Below are positions 8,378 to 17,086 of a stretch of DNA of 64,000 bases, one piece after another. The translations under genes were made by a program, and so were the position numbers. Position 1 is the stretch's first letter. The number at the start of each line of letters is the position of its first letter. The stretch is from JANMDU01 sp043777675 (lineage in GTDB: Bacteria; Pseudomonadota; Gammaproteobacteria; Burkholderiales; Burkholderiaceae_C), in contig JAYWHR010000047.1 of the NCBI GenBank assembly GCA_043777675.1, positions 231,721-295,720 on the forward strand, read 5' to 3'. The notes beneath the pieces are model-generated. The model did not search any database. It was not told the origin of the DNA and saw only the letters and a program-made list of their open reading frames with translations.

Positions 8378-9127
8378 CTATTTGGCGTAAGCCTGCGGAT
8401 CGAGCTGGCGCGTGTTCGCCTCAATCCAAGCTTCCACTTCACGCATCAGCTCTTCGGGCTCGCGCCCTATGCTGCTGATCTGCGGGCCAATCACCACGTC
8501 AATCACGCCGGGTGTTTTAACAAATGCTTTTCGCGGCCAATGCTTCGCGCAGTTCACAGCAATCGGCACCACGGGGCGCCCTGTCTCGCACGCCAAGCGC
8601 GTGCCGCCGGTTTTGTACGTGCCTTTTTGGCCACGTGGAATGCGCGTGCCTTCAGGAAACATGATCACCCACACACCGTTGTTCATCACCCGCTTGCCCT
8701 GCGCGACTACTTTATTAAAAGCTTCAGCGCGCTTACTGCGATCAATATGGATCATATCCATCCGCGCCATCGACCAGCCGAAAAACGGGACGTAGAGCAA
8801 CTCGCGCTTGAACACATAGGCCAATGGATGCGGCATGATGCACGGCATCAAAAAAGTCTCCATCGTCGATTGATGTTTGCAGAGCAAAATCGCACCATCC
8901 TTGTCGCCCTGCGGCAAATTCTCCATGCCGTGCAGCTTCCAGTGCACACCGCAAATCACCTTCAACCCCCACATCGCACATTTAAGCCAGCCCGCGCACA
9001 TCCAGTAAACACGCGTTGGGCTCAAAAACATGGAGGAAATAACCACGGCTGTACCCCAAGGAATCACGGTGAGCATCATCCACAGCATGTGAATCGTGGA
9101 ACGGATGAAGGCGATGGTGTAAGACAT
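8378..9127 (-). CDS. plsC: 1-acyl-sn-glycerol-3-phosphate acyltransferase
   Basis: A 249-residue membrane-bound acyltransferase that makes phosphatidic acid from lysophosphatidate. Two hydrophobic helices fill the first 60 or so residues. The catalytic block reads CKHQSTMET, with Glu where many members have Asp (HX4D), as I recall for betaproteobacterial members. MFPEGTRIPRG is the acceptor-binding motif. It starts 4 bases after the glyS stop, so it is cotranscribed with glyS, as in many Burkholderiales. Confidence 0.93.
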   Translation of the reverse strand: MSYTIAFIRSTIHMLWMMLTVIPWGTAVVISSMFLSPTRVYWMCAGWLKCAMWGLKVICGVHWKLHGMENLPQGDKDGAILLCKHQSTMETFLMPCIMPHPLAYVFKRELLYVPFFGWSMARMDMIHIDRSKRAEAFNKVVAQGKRVMNNGVWVIMFPEGTRIPRGQKGTYKTGGTRLACETGRPVVPIAVNCAKHWPRKAFVKTPGVIDVVIGPQISSIGREPEELMREVEAWIEANTRQLDPQAYAK

Positions 9128-9131
9128 AAAA

Positions 9132-11276
9132 CTAAGCCGCCAGCTTGGACAAATCCGCCACACGGTTCATGGCTTGATGCAGGGTAGCAAGCAGACCGAG
9201 GCGGTTGGTGCGGATGGCGGGATCTTCGTGATTGACCATGACTTTGTCGAAGAAAACATCGACCGGGTCTTTAAGTACCGCCAAAGCTTTCAAATTCTCT
9301 TCAAATTGGCCACTTTCCCAAGCGGCATCAGCGCGGAGCGCTACTGATTTAAGAGCGTCTGCCAAGGCCTGCTCTTCGCCGGCTTGTAGCAAAGCGGGGT
9401 TGATTTTTGCTTCAACCGCGCCTTCAACTTTTTTCAGGATGTTGCCAACGCGCTTGTTGGCCGCAGCAAGAGCAGGCGCTTCAGGCAAAGTGGCAAAGGC
9501 ACGAACGGCGGCGAGGCGCTGAGCTACTTGGGCTAGCTTCTGGGGGCGCAAACTGATCACAGCATCCACTTCTTGGGCGCTGTAGCCTTGCTCACGCAAA
9601 GAGCCTGCGAATCGATCGTAGATGAAATCTTGTAGCGCCTGCGCTTGATCTTGAATCAACGCGCCAAAAGCCGGCATCGCATTTTTGATAAGTGCAGCTA
9701 CTTCCAATTGCGGCGCTTTTTCCACCAGCATCCTAACGACACCCAACGCATGTCGACGCAGTGCAAACGGGTCTTTATCGCCCGTGGGTAAATTGCCGAT
9801 GCCAAACATTCCGACCAAGGTCTCTAACTTGTCGGCCAGTGCAACGACCACGCCTGCTTGATTACGCGGCAACTCATCACCCGCAAAACGAGGCTTGTAA
9901 TGGTCTTCCACGGCGAAGGCTACGTCAGGCGATTCTTGGTCGCTGCGCGAGTAGTAGCCGCCCATGATGCCTTGCAGCTCGGGGAATTCGCCCACCATGT
10001 CAGTGAGCAAATCGGCCTTAGCAAGCATGGCTGCACGGTCAGCTTGTTTGGCGAGCAAATCACCTCCGAGTTGCTGGCCAATGGCTCGTGCAATGGCGCG
10101 AACGCGCTCCACGCGCTCGCCTTGCGAGCCGAGTTTGTTGTGATAAACCACTTTGGCAAGTTGTGGAATCCGTGATTCGAGTGTTTTCTTACGGTCTTGA
10201 TCGAAGAAGAATTTCGCATCGGCTAAGCGCGGGCGCACCACGCGCTCGTTGCCTTGAATCACAGCGCTTGCATCATCGGGTGTGATGTTGCTCACGACAA
10301 GGAATTTATTCGTCAGCTTGCCGCTGGCATCCAACAATGGAAAATATTTTTGATTGGCCTTCATCGTCAGAATTAAGCATTCTTGTGGCACATCCAAATA
10401 TTGTTTTTCAAATTCGCAGATCAACACATTAGGGCGTTCAACCAAGGCCGTCACTTCATCAAGCAGGGCATCGTCTTCAATCGGCCGGAGCGCACCGTGC
10501 GACTCGTCTGATTCTCCGCCGCCGATTTTCGCTGCAACAGTAGCGAGCTGTTTGGCAATCTCGACCTTACGCGCTTCAAAGCTTGCGATCACCGCGCCGT
10601 CTTTCTCCAGCGTGCTCGCATAAGCATCTGCATCAGCAATCACGACGGGTGACACAGCAGCCTCAAAGCGATGGCCTTCCGTGCTTCTACCAGCATTCAA
10701 GCCGAGCGCAGACACTGCTACAACGGATGAACCATGCAAAGCAATCAGCCCATGCGCAGGCCGCACAAAGCTCACCGAGCTCCAGCCTGGCATCTCACAA
10801 CCAGATTCGAGTTGATAACTCATCACCTTAGGAATCGGCAACTTAGCAATCGCCTCCAGCAGAGCTTTTTGCAAGCCTTCAGCCAATGTCGCGCCCTTGG
10901 CTGTGCTTTCGTAAAACAGCGCTTCAGCCTTGCCATCTATCACGCGCTTCAAACCAGCCACCGCACTCGCATCCGCGCCAAGCCCTTGCAATTTTTTGAG
11001 CAACGCCGGCGTAGCTCCACCCGATGCATCCAAACCCACACTCACGGGCATGAGCTTTTGCGAAATAGCCTTATCAGCCCCTTGCGCAGCCACCCGCGTC
11101 ACATGCGCAGCCAAACGACGCGGCGAAGCAAAGCTGGTGAGCTTCGAATCTGCGCTGGTCAAACCTTGTGATTTGAGCTGATCAAACAGCACACCAGCAA
11201 ACGCATCGCCGAGCTTCTTCAATGCCTTCGGTGGCAGCTCTTCAACAAACAACTCGACAAGTAAATTTTTATACAT
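9132..11276 (-). CDS. glyS: Glycyl-tRNA synthetase beta subunit
   Basis: About 714 residues, normal for the beta subunit of the alpha2-beta2 glycyl-tRNA synthetase. It opens LLVELFVEELPPKAL, contains CLILTMKANQKYFPLLD, FFFDQDRKKTLE, ADLLTDMVGEFPELQG and GDKDPFALRRHALGV, and ends in the anticodon-binding-like NHEDPAIRTNRLGLL. The start ATG at 11276 overlaps the end of the upstream PIN-domain gene by 8 bases, so its translation may be coupled to the toxin gene. Normally glyS follows glyQ directly; here about 860 bases holding a toxin-antitoxin pair lie between them. Confidence 0.97.
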   Translation of the reverse strand: MYKNLLVELFVEELPPKALKKLGDAFAGVLFDQLKSQGLTSADSKLTSFASPRRLAAHVTRVAAQGADKAISQKLMPVSVGLDASGGATPALLKKLQGLGADASAVAGLKRVIDGKAEALFYESTAKGATLAEGLQKALLEAIAKLPIPKVMSYQLESGCEMPGWSSVSFVRPAHGLIALHGSSVVAVSALGLNAGRSTEGHRFEAAVSPVVIADADAYASTLEKDGAVIASFEARKVEIAKQLATVAAKIGGGESDESHGALRPIEDDALLDEVTALVERPNVLICEFEKQYLDVPQECLILTMKANQKYFPLLDASGKLTNKFLVVSNITPDDASAVIQGNERVVRPRLADAKFFFDQDRKKTLESRIPQLAKVVYHNKLGSQGERVERVRAIARAIGQQLGGDLLAKQADRAAMLAKADLLTDMVGEFPELQGIMGGYYSRSDQESPDVAFAVEDHYKPRFAGDELPRNQAGVVVALADKLETLVGMFGIGNLPTGDKDPFALRRHALGVVRMLVEKAPQLEVAALIKNAMPAFGALIQDQAQALQDFIYDRFAGSLREQGYSAQEVDAVISLRPQKLAQVAQRLAAVRAFATLPEAPALAAANKRVGNILKKVEGAVEAKINPALLQAGEEQALADALKSVALRADAAWESGQFEENLKALAVLKDPVDVFFDKVMVNHEDPAIRTNRLGLLATLHQAMNRVADLSKLAA

Positions 11277-11715
11277 TTTCTGAACCAAAAACAATAGGAT
11301 TAATTTTTATGGCGCGCGCCTGCTCTGCCAACACGGTATCGAGTGTTGCGATGCGCTTGCAACCTAGGCGTTTGGCCACACTCAAATGCAAAGCATCCGG
11401 GCCGCGCATTTTGCTGCTGATGTTGCTACAGTATTTTGCAGCTTCTTCGAAATCTTCATCTTGCACAGAGACACAACGCACCGATTGCAAAATACGCAGA
11501 CCAGCAACCCAAGCCAGCGCAGCCTCTTGAGCTTTGAGCTGCTGGCTTCTTTGTTTAATTGCCAAAGCGCTGGCTAACTCCGTACGAATCCAGTGAGCGC
11601 TGAGAAGCGGCTCTTTCTCGCTGCTGCGATACCAGCCGAAAATCCAATCTGTCTCAGGCTCAGGGCACAGCAGAGCCATCAAGACACTCGTATCCAAATA
11701 CGTCGTCGACAGCAT
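11269..11715 (-). CDS. vapC: PIN-domain ribonuclease toxin (VapC family)
   Basis: A 148-residue PIN protein. The conserved acidic residues are present: Asp8 in YLDTSVL, Glu46 in RTELASAL, Asp107 in RGPDALHL and Asp126 in ATLDTVLA. Family members cut tRNA or rRNA in a magnesium-dependent way and are inhibited by their VapB partner. The start ATG overlaps the antitoxin stop by one base (TGATG), the standard arrangement. Its own stop lies inside the first codons of glyS (ATGTATAA), an unusual overlap with an essential gene. The target cannot be read from the sequence. Confidence 0.88.
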   Translation of the reverse strand: MLSTTYLDTSVLMALLCPEPETDWIFGWYRSSEKEPLLSAHWIRTELASALAIKQRSQQLKAQEAALAWVAGLRILQSVRCVSVQDEDFEEAAKYCSNISSKMRGPDALHLSVAKRLGCKRIATLDTVLAEQARAIKINPIVFGSENV

Positions 11716-11972
11716 CAATACCCCCCGTCGCGCATGAAGCGAATCACGGAGCGCCCCATCGGCCAATCTTTATGCATCGCTTGCAATTCAGTAATAATTT
11801 GCTCCCGACTGGCCAGAGCAGATGCCTGTGGCGATGGCTGCACTACCAAGCGCCCATCGTCTGAAAGCTCGACTTGCACTTTGCTGCCTTCTTGCAAATG
11901 CATCTGTTTTAAGATTTTGTTTGGCAAACGAAGTGCCAAGCTGTTCCCCCAACGATTGACTTGCAGTTCCAT
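11715..11972 (-). CDS. vapB: AbrB/MazE-fold antitoxin (VapB family)
   Basis: An 85-residue antitoxin. The N-terminal swapped-hairpin DNA-binding domain reads RWGNSLALRLP, then KVQVELSDDGRLVVQP. The C-terminal tail is the likely toxin-binding part. It is the first gene of the pair and is preceded at once by a perfect 22-base palindrome, the expected autoregulatory operator. It starts 164 bases after the end of glyQ, so glyS may be driven from this promoter as well as by readthrough from glyQ. Confidence 0.87.
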   Translation of the reverse strand: MELQVNRWGNSLALRLPNKILKQMHLQEGSKVQVELSDDGRLVVQPSPQASALASREQIITELQAMHKDWPMGRSVIRFMRDGGY

Positions 11973-11986
11973 ATGACTTCTCCGTG

Positions 11987-12008
11987 ATGTAGATACATGT
12001 ATCTACAT
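11987..12008. promoter_or_regulatory. Perfect 22-base palindrome, likely VapB operator
   Basis: The half-site ATGTAGATACA is followed by its exact reverse complement. A TATAAA hexamer for a minus-strand promoter abuts it on the upstream side (about 12008-12014). It ends 15 bases before the vapB start. Antitoxins of this fold bind such inverted repeats together with the toxin, so autorepression is the likely role. Confidence 0.75.
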
Positions 12009-12136
12009 TTTATACTTTTTCAGTGATCGGCGAGTTATCTCAATGCTGAGTAGTGCAAAACAGTGGGGAACGGATCATAGAAATGATGCAGTAGCTGCTT
12101 GCATCTTCATTTGCAACTGCGCGATTTCCAAAATCA

Positions 12137-13042
12137 TCACGCTGCCTTCTTCTGCATCTGCGCCACCCACTCTGGCGGTGCCATCGGGAAGCCGAGACGT
12201 TCGCGGGATTCGTAATAGCTTTGTGCCACGCTGCGCGCGAGATTGCGGATGCGACCGATGTAGGCGGCGCGTTCGGTCACGCTGATCGCGCCGCGTGCAT
12301 CGAGCAAGTTAAAGCTGTGGGCAGCTTTTAAGACTTGCTCGTAGGCAGGCAGCGCGAGTAGTTGCTCGATCAAATACCTGGCTTGCTTTTCGTGGGCGTT
12401 GAACGCAGTGAACAGAAAGTCTGCATCGCTGTGCTCGAAGTTGTAGGCGCTTTGCTCTTTTTCGTTTTGCAGATAGACATCGCCGTAGCTCATCGTCTCC
12501 GTCCACTTCAGGTTGTAGACGTTATCCACGCCCTGCAAATACATCGCCAAGCGCTCTAAGCCATAGGTGATCTCGCCTGTGATCGGTTTGCAATCAATGC
12601 CACCGACTTGCTGGAAGTAGGTGAACTGCGTGACTTCCATGCCGTTGAGCCAGACTTCCCAGCCCAAGCCCCAAGCGCCGAGGGTTGGGTTTTCCCAATC
12701 GTCTTCTACAAAACGCACATCATTTTTCTTCAAATCAAAACCGAGCACTTCGAGCGAACCGAGATAGAGCTCCAAAATATTCGCTGGTGCGGGCTTTAAT
12801 ACAACTTGGTATTGGTAATAGTGCTGCAAACGATTTGGATTTTCGCCATAGCGGCCATCCTTGGGGCGTCGGCTAGGCTGCACGTAGGCGGCTTTCCACG
12901 GCTCGGGCCCGAGGGCGCGCAAAAAAGTAGCGGTATGTGATGTGCCCGCGCCGACTTCCATGTCGTAGGGTTGCAGCAGGGCGCAGCCTTGCTTGTCCCA
13001 GTACGCTTGCAAGGTAAGGATGATTTGTTGAAATGTGAGCAT
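12137..13042 (-). CDS. glyQ: Glycyl-tRNA synthetase alpha subunit
   Basis: A 301-residue class II catalytic subunit that activates glycine and charges tRNA-Gly with GlyS. It opens LTFQQIILTLQAYWDKQGCALLQPYDMEVGAG-type sequence and contains motif-rich stretches YVQPSRRPKDGRYGENPNR and GWEVWLNGMEVTQFTYFQQ, then ITGEITYGLERLAMYLQ. It is complete. The response-regulator gene lies 79 bases upstream on the same strand. Confidence 0.98.
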   Translation of the reverse strand: MLTFQQIILTLQAYWDKQGCALLQPYDMEVGAGTSHTATFLRALGPEPWKAAYVQPSRRPKDGRYGENPNRLQHYYQYQVVLKPAPANILELYLGSLEVLGFDLKKNDVRFVEDDWENPTLGAWGLGWEVWLNGMEVTQFTYFQQVGGIDCKPITGEITYGLERLAMYLQGVDNVYNLKWTETMSYGDVYLQNEKEQSAYNFEHSDADFLFTAFNAHEKQARYLIEQLLALPAYEQVLKAAHSFNLLDARGAISVTERAAYIGRIRNLARSVAQSYYESRERLGFPMAPPEWVAQMQKKAA

Positions 13043-13121
13043 ATCTGAAGCGATTCGCTAGAACTGGCGAAAACCCTTGATTTTACGGGGCTTTCTGATC
13101 CGACATTGCTTGAACGCGTGC

Positions 13122-14300
13122 TCAAATCCAAGCCGATGATTCCAGCGGCTCGCCTGCCGAAAATGCAGCATTGATATCTTGTAGTGCATGCACCTGCACC
13201 TCTTGCTCCCCCACAGTGACTGCCATTTGTACACCCAAGCGAAAAGTATTGGGCGAAGCTTTCACTGCAGCAGCTGTGCCAAGTACGCGCCAAAGAACAC
13301 GCGGCTCACCCTCACGCAGGTGCTTCATAAACTGCGCTGTAGGCCCCATCACGGTATCGCGTTCGCCGCCGTAGTCAAGCGGCGTACGCACGACATCAAT
13401 CGGGCCCAAATGCAAACTGGATAGCACACGTAACGCGGGCACGCTTTTCCTCTGCTGCTGATCTTTAAACTGAGTTGCAGCCCAATGCCCACATTGCGCA
13501 CTGGCGCGCAACATAGCCTGCACAGCTTGCGCAGCACGCACATAGCCATATTTGCCATCCACCACACAATCAATAAAATACAACGTGAGTCGGCTCTCGT
13601 GCATATCCAAATAATCAGCGCAAGTCAGTGCAGCATCACGGCTGACGGGCAAAAAGAGTTGGCGCAGCAACTCTCTCCACGGCTGAACACCTAGCGCTGC
13701 ACGCAGCACAGCATCGTTATGCACTTCCATGCTCACTGCCCATGCCGCCTCAAAGTGCTGGCGGGCTCGGGATGCATTTGGATCACTTGCTAACGAGTTT
13801 GCGACGCTTTCCTCCAGCATCAGCCGCTTTGAGCTGCTATCTGCCCTAGCAAGGCTCTGCAAGCTTAAATCGGAAGCGGCAGTCGGCTCAAAGCCTGCCC
13901 CTAGGCGCCTTGCATCTTTACCGAGTCGGTGCGCCAAAATCGCCAACTGCTTATTAACCGACTCAATAAGCTGATCGGGCACAAAAGGTTTGGTGATGTA
14001 GTCGTTAGCGCCTTGACTCATGCCAAGGCGAATATCCTCTACGCTCGTGCGAGAGGTCAGCAAAATCACAGGCGTATCTGCAGTCTCAAGCATGCCGCGC
14101 ATATCGCTAAGCACTTCAAAGCCGTTGATCTTTGGCATCTCTACATCACTAACCACAAGATCAGGTAACTCGGCCAAAATCGTCAGCAAGCCTTCCGCGC
14201 CATTGTCCACATCTGTGACTGCATGGCCAGCTTTCTTAAGCACAGCAGTGATGAGCTTGCGGGTGGAAGCATCGTCTTCTAGTACAACGATTTTGGCCAT
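13122..14300 (-). CDS. Response regulator with degenerate cyclase-like output domain
   Basis: A 392-residue protein. Residues 1-120 are a complete receiver: acidic pair Glu8/Asp9-Asp10, phosphoacceptor Asp52 in VVSDVEMP, and Lys104 in YITKPF. No DNA-binding domain follows. The C-terminal 200 or so residues resemble a class III nucleotide-cyclase homology domain in layout: RLTLYFIDCVVDGKYGYVRAA, LRVLSSLHLGPIDVV and DTVMGPTAQFMKHLRE match the metal-binding, H-x-G and G-x-x-x-N-x-A-x-R-L positions, but the second half lacks the usual catalytic Asn/Arg. I infer a binding or protein-interaction role. No histidine kinase lies nearby. Confidence 0.8.
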   Translation of the reverse strand: MAKIVVLEDDASTRKLITAVLKKAGHAVTDVDNGAEGLLTILAELPDLVVSDVEMPKINGFEVLSDMRGMLETADTPVILLTSRTSVEDIRLGMSQGANDYITKPFVPDQLIESVNKQLAILAHRLGKDARRLGAGFEPTAASDLSLQSLARADSSSKRLMLEESVANSLASDPNASRARQHFEAAWAVSMEVHNDAVLRAALGVQPWRELLRQLFLPVSRDAALTCADYLDMHESRLTLYFIDCVVDGKYGYVRAAQAVQAMLRASAQCGHWAATQFKDQQQRKSVPALRVLSSLHLGPIDVVRTPLDYGGERDTVMGPTAQFMKHLREGEPRVLWRVLGTAAAVKASPNTFRLGVQMAVTVGEQEVQVHALQDINAAFSAGEPLESSAWI

Positions 14301-14426
14301 AGTGTGAGAAAGAATCAGTTCCTAATGACTTGATATATGTGCGTTGCGCTGCGAATGCACTCTTTTTATTATGCGATACAAATAGTCAACTGTTTAGCGC
14401 TAAGGATTTCAAGTTTTTGTAAGTAT

Positions 14427-15992
14427 TTATGATGCTTTTTTGCCTCTAGCCGGCATATATATTGAGGACAGTGCTATTAAAAGTATAGCTACCCCAAGCA
14501 GCCATAAAGGCCACAGCCCAAAGCGCCCTGCCACCCAAGCAAACGGTGTCAGCCCCTGTCGGCCCTCTACTGTGCCGATCAGCACACTGCGGGTGTGGCG
14601 CGGCAAGCTGGAGATGACTTCGCCACGGTGATTGATGATCACAGTCGCTCCTGTGTTGGTGGCGCGTACCATCGGGCGGCCAAGCTCCAGCGCTCGCATG
14701 CGGCTGATTTGCAAATGCTGATCAATCGCTACAGTATTGCCAAACCAACCGATGTTGCTCACGTTGACCATAACAGTCGGCGCAGTTTTTTCATCCACAA
14801 AACGCCGCGCGAGTTCATCGCCAAACAAATCTTCGTAGCAAATATTCAACCCCCAGCGCTGCCCCGCCCATTCAAAGCTACTCTGCCCCACAGCCCCACG
14901 CTTGAAATCCCCCAAGGGAATATTCATCATTCGGGTGAACCATTTGAACAGCGGCGGGATGAATTCGCCGAACGGGACGAGGTGGTGTTTATCGTATTGA
15001 TAGGGCGCGGCTTGGCCGGGTTTCAAGCCCAGCACAGAATTGGTGTAACCTTTCTCGAAATCGCCCAGTGGAATTCCCACAAGCGCGGCTTGATCGCCAG
15101 AAGTGAAGCGCTTTTGAACGGCGTCCCAGTAGCCTTCTGGGAGTTGGCGAGGAAGTAATGGGATGGCAGTTTCTGGGGTGATGACCATAGGCGTTGTACT
15201 CGACGCCAATTGCTGCTGATACCACTCCAGGGAGGACTTCACTCCCGTTGTCGCATCGAATTTTTCACCTTGAGGAATGTTGCCCTGAAGCAGCGTGAGG
15301 TTCGTCACAGCCAGCTTTTGCGAATAGCGCTCCAGCCAGCTTTGCTCCAGCTGAGCCATGCTGGGTAAAGCAAATACTGTTAGCACAAGTAAGCGAGGCA
15401 AGCGCCCGCAGCTGAGCAGTCGAGGCAACATCGAAGCCAAGCACGCCGCGATAAAACCGACCCCGTACACGCCGACCCATGTTGCATAGCCAGACAACGG
15501 CCCATCCACATGCGCATACCCCCCCGCACCCCACGGAAAACCTGTAAACCAACTGTCCCGCGCCAACTCGGCCAGCATCCAAGCTGCTGCAAAAACAATA
15601 GCACTCCACGCATTATTTATGCCGGCTACCTGCCTAAAACGCTTGTAAAAGTAGCTCGCAGCAGCGTAATACAGCGCCAGAGCCCCGCATAACGCAAAAA
15701 CTGCTGACACCGCCAGCGGCGCAGGCAGCCCACCATACACATGCATGCTGATAAAGAGCCACCACACCGTGCCGCAGAGCCAGCTCGTAGCAAACAACCA
15801 GCCAATCAACGCCGCCTGCCGCGCAGAGCTGGCACGTTCAAGCAACCACGCCAGAGCCGCTATCGAGAGCATTTGCAGCCACCACAGCGGCTCGCCACCC
15901 AGAGCCCCCTGCCAAGGCGCGGCAATGGAAATAGCTTGCGCAGAGCCCGCAATTAGCGCACCCACCATCAACGACCAACGCATTCGGCTCAT
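14427..15992 (-). CDS. lnt: Apolipoprotein N-acyltransferase
   Basis: A 521-residue inner-membrane enzyme that adds the third acyl chain to lipoproteins. The N-terminal half has about six membrane segments, then a periplasmic nitrilase domain with the triad Glu (ITPETAIPLL), Lys (KHHLVPFGEF) and Cys385 (NICYED), and a final membrane helix. Two copies of the dispersed repeat lie in the gene: one near 15596-15636 between membrane segments, and one at 14449-14491 that encodes the last 15 or so residues. In many proteobacteria lnt sits next to corC; here corC is about 45 kb away. Confidence 0.95.
   Translation of the reverse strand: MSRMRWSLMVGALIAGSAQAISIAAPWQGALGGEPLWWLQMLSIAALAWLLERASSARQAALIGWLFATSWLCGTVWWLFISMHVYGGLPAPLAVSAVFALCGALALYYAAASYFYKRFRQVAGINNAWSAIVFAAAWMLAELARDSWFTGFPWGAGGYAHVDGPLSGYATWVGVYGVGFIAACLASMLPRLLSCGRLPRLLVLTVFALPSMAQLEQSWLERYSQKLAVTNLTLLQGNIPQGEKFDATTGVKSSLEWYQQQLASSTTPMVITPETAIPLLPRQLPEGYWDAVQKRFTSGDQAALVGIPLGDFEKGYTNSVLGLKPGQAAPYQYDKHHLVPFGEFIPPLFKWFTRMMNIPLGDFKRGAVGQSSFEWAGQRWGLNICYEDLFGDELARRFVDEKTAPTVMVNVSNIGWFGNTVAIDQHLQISRMRALELGRPMVRATNTGATVIINHRGEVISSLPRHTRSVLIGTVEGRQGLTPFAWVAGRFGLWPLWLLGVAILLIALSSIYMPARGKKAS
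14449..14491 (-). repeat. Dispersed repeat forming the 3' end of lnt
   Basis: On the minus strand it reads AGCTATACTTTTAATAGCAC, then a variable stretch and ATGCCGGCT. It encodes the C-terminus AILLIALSSIYMPARG of Lnt. Confidence 0.62.
15596..15636 (+). repeat. Dispersed repeat inside lnt
   Basis: CAATAGCACTCCACGCATTA followed by TTTATGCCGGCTACC matches the right two thirds of the repeat. It lies opposite to the coding strand and encodes about RQVAGINNAWSAIV. Confidence 0.6.
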
Positions 15993-16087
15993 GGCAGGTC
16001 CAGGTGCAATAATTTCATGCCATTGGGTTGATTCATCAACCGATTTTAGATGCGAAGTGGTTTGCTACCCCTCGTCATCTCAGCCCT

Positions 16088-16876
16088 TCAAACACGCTTC
16101 ATCAGTATCTTCGTCATCGCTGTCATCACATTGCGCGGTGTGATACGCACGCTTTGCACTATCAGCCAGTTCATCACGCCAGGAATATAAACGCGCTGGC
16201 CTCGCTGCATTGCACAGTAGCCTGCGCGAGCCACTTCTTCCGAGCTGGGCAATTTTCTGCCTTTGACAAAACGGCTGTCCTGCATATCGGCTGCATTTAA
16301 AAAGCCTGAGGCCGTGGGGCCGGGGCAAAGTGCTGTCACAGTCACGCCCGTGCCATCGAGTTCAGCAGCAATCGCCTCCGAAAAATTGAGAACAAATGCT
16401 TTGGTCGCAGCGTAGACAGCCAAGTAGGGCAGAGGCTGGAAGGCCGCCGTCGATGCCACATTCAAAATCTTGCCGCGTGTGGCCAGCAAATCCGGCATAA
16501 AGAGCCTCGTGAGCGCAACAACCGTGCTCATGTTGAGCTGCATCATAGCCAACTCAACTGACAACTCACTTTTTTGAAATTCGCCAAAGTTCCCAAAACC
16601 TGCGTTGTTGACCAGCGCGTCAAGCGTGATACCGCGCGATTTGATATCTGCATGTAATTGCGGTGCGCCGCCATCGACTTGTAGATCAGCGGCAATCACG
16701 GTGGCTGTGATGCCATATTGGCGCTGCAAATTATCCGCCAGCTCCTGCATTTTGCTCACGCTTCGCGCCGCAAGGATGACGTGGTAGCCGTCCTGCGCGA
16801 ATTCAGTAGCGAGCGCTTTGCCAATGCCAGACGAAGCGCCCGTGATGAGAGCTGTTTTGCCATTGCTTGATGCCAT
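16088..16876 (-). CDS. Short-chain dehydrogenase/reductase
   Basis: A 262-residue Rossmann-fold oxidoreductase of the classical SDR type: TGASSGIGKAL cofactor loop, NNAG (VNNAGFGNFG), catalytic Ser in NVASTAAFQ and Y-x3-K in YAATK. The pattern ALITGASSGIG with AHDGYHVILAARS-like helix-strand (DGYHVILAARS) suggests NADP preference. The C-terminal part resembles DltE/YqjQ-like SDRs with a hydrophobic tail that may touch the membrane. The substrate is unknown. The start at 16876 has a good ribosome-binding site (AAGGAA); longer frames overlap the divergent promoter region of the aldehyde dehydrogenases. Confidence 0.88.
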   Translation of the reverse strand: MASSNGKTALITGASSGIGKALATEFAQDGYHVILAARSVSKMQELADNLQRQYGITATVIAADLQVDGGAPQLHADIKSRGITLDALVNNAGFGNFGEFQKSELSVELAMMQLNMSTVVALTRLFMPDLLATRGKILNVASTAAFQPLPYLAVYAATKAFVLNFSEAIAAELDGTGVTVTALCPGPTASGFLNAADMQDSRFVKGRKLPSSEEVARAGYCAMQRGQRVYIPGVMNWLIVQSVRITPRNVMTAMTKILMKRV

Positions 16877-17086
16877 GATGCGTTCCTTGTGTGAAAGTGC
16901 GTGGGGATTTTCAGCGATGCAAGAGCACTTCGGTGGTGTCACGGACATGACGCTTTCCTGTGTATCGAAGCTGCTGAACAAGTGTATCGCCATGAGCGTG
17001 GCGGGTCGCACTAGAGTCTTCCCTCTGAATCGCAAGCGGGATTACCGCTAAAGTCTTCATTTCTCGCTTTACTCTTTGAAAACGCC

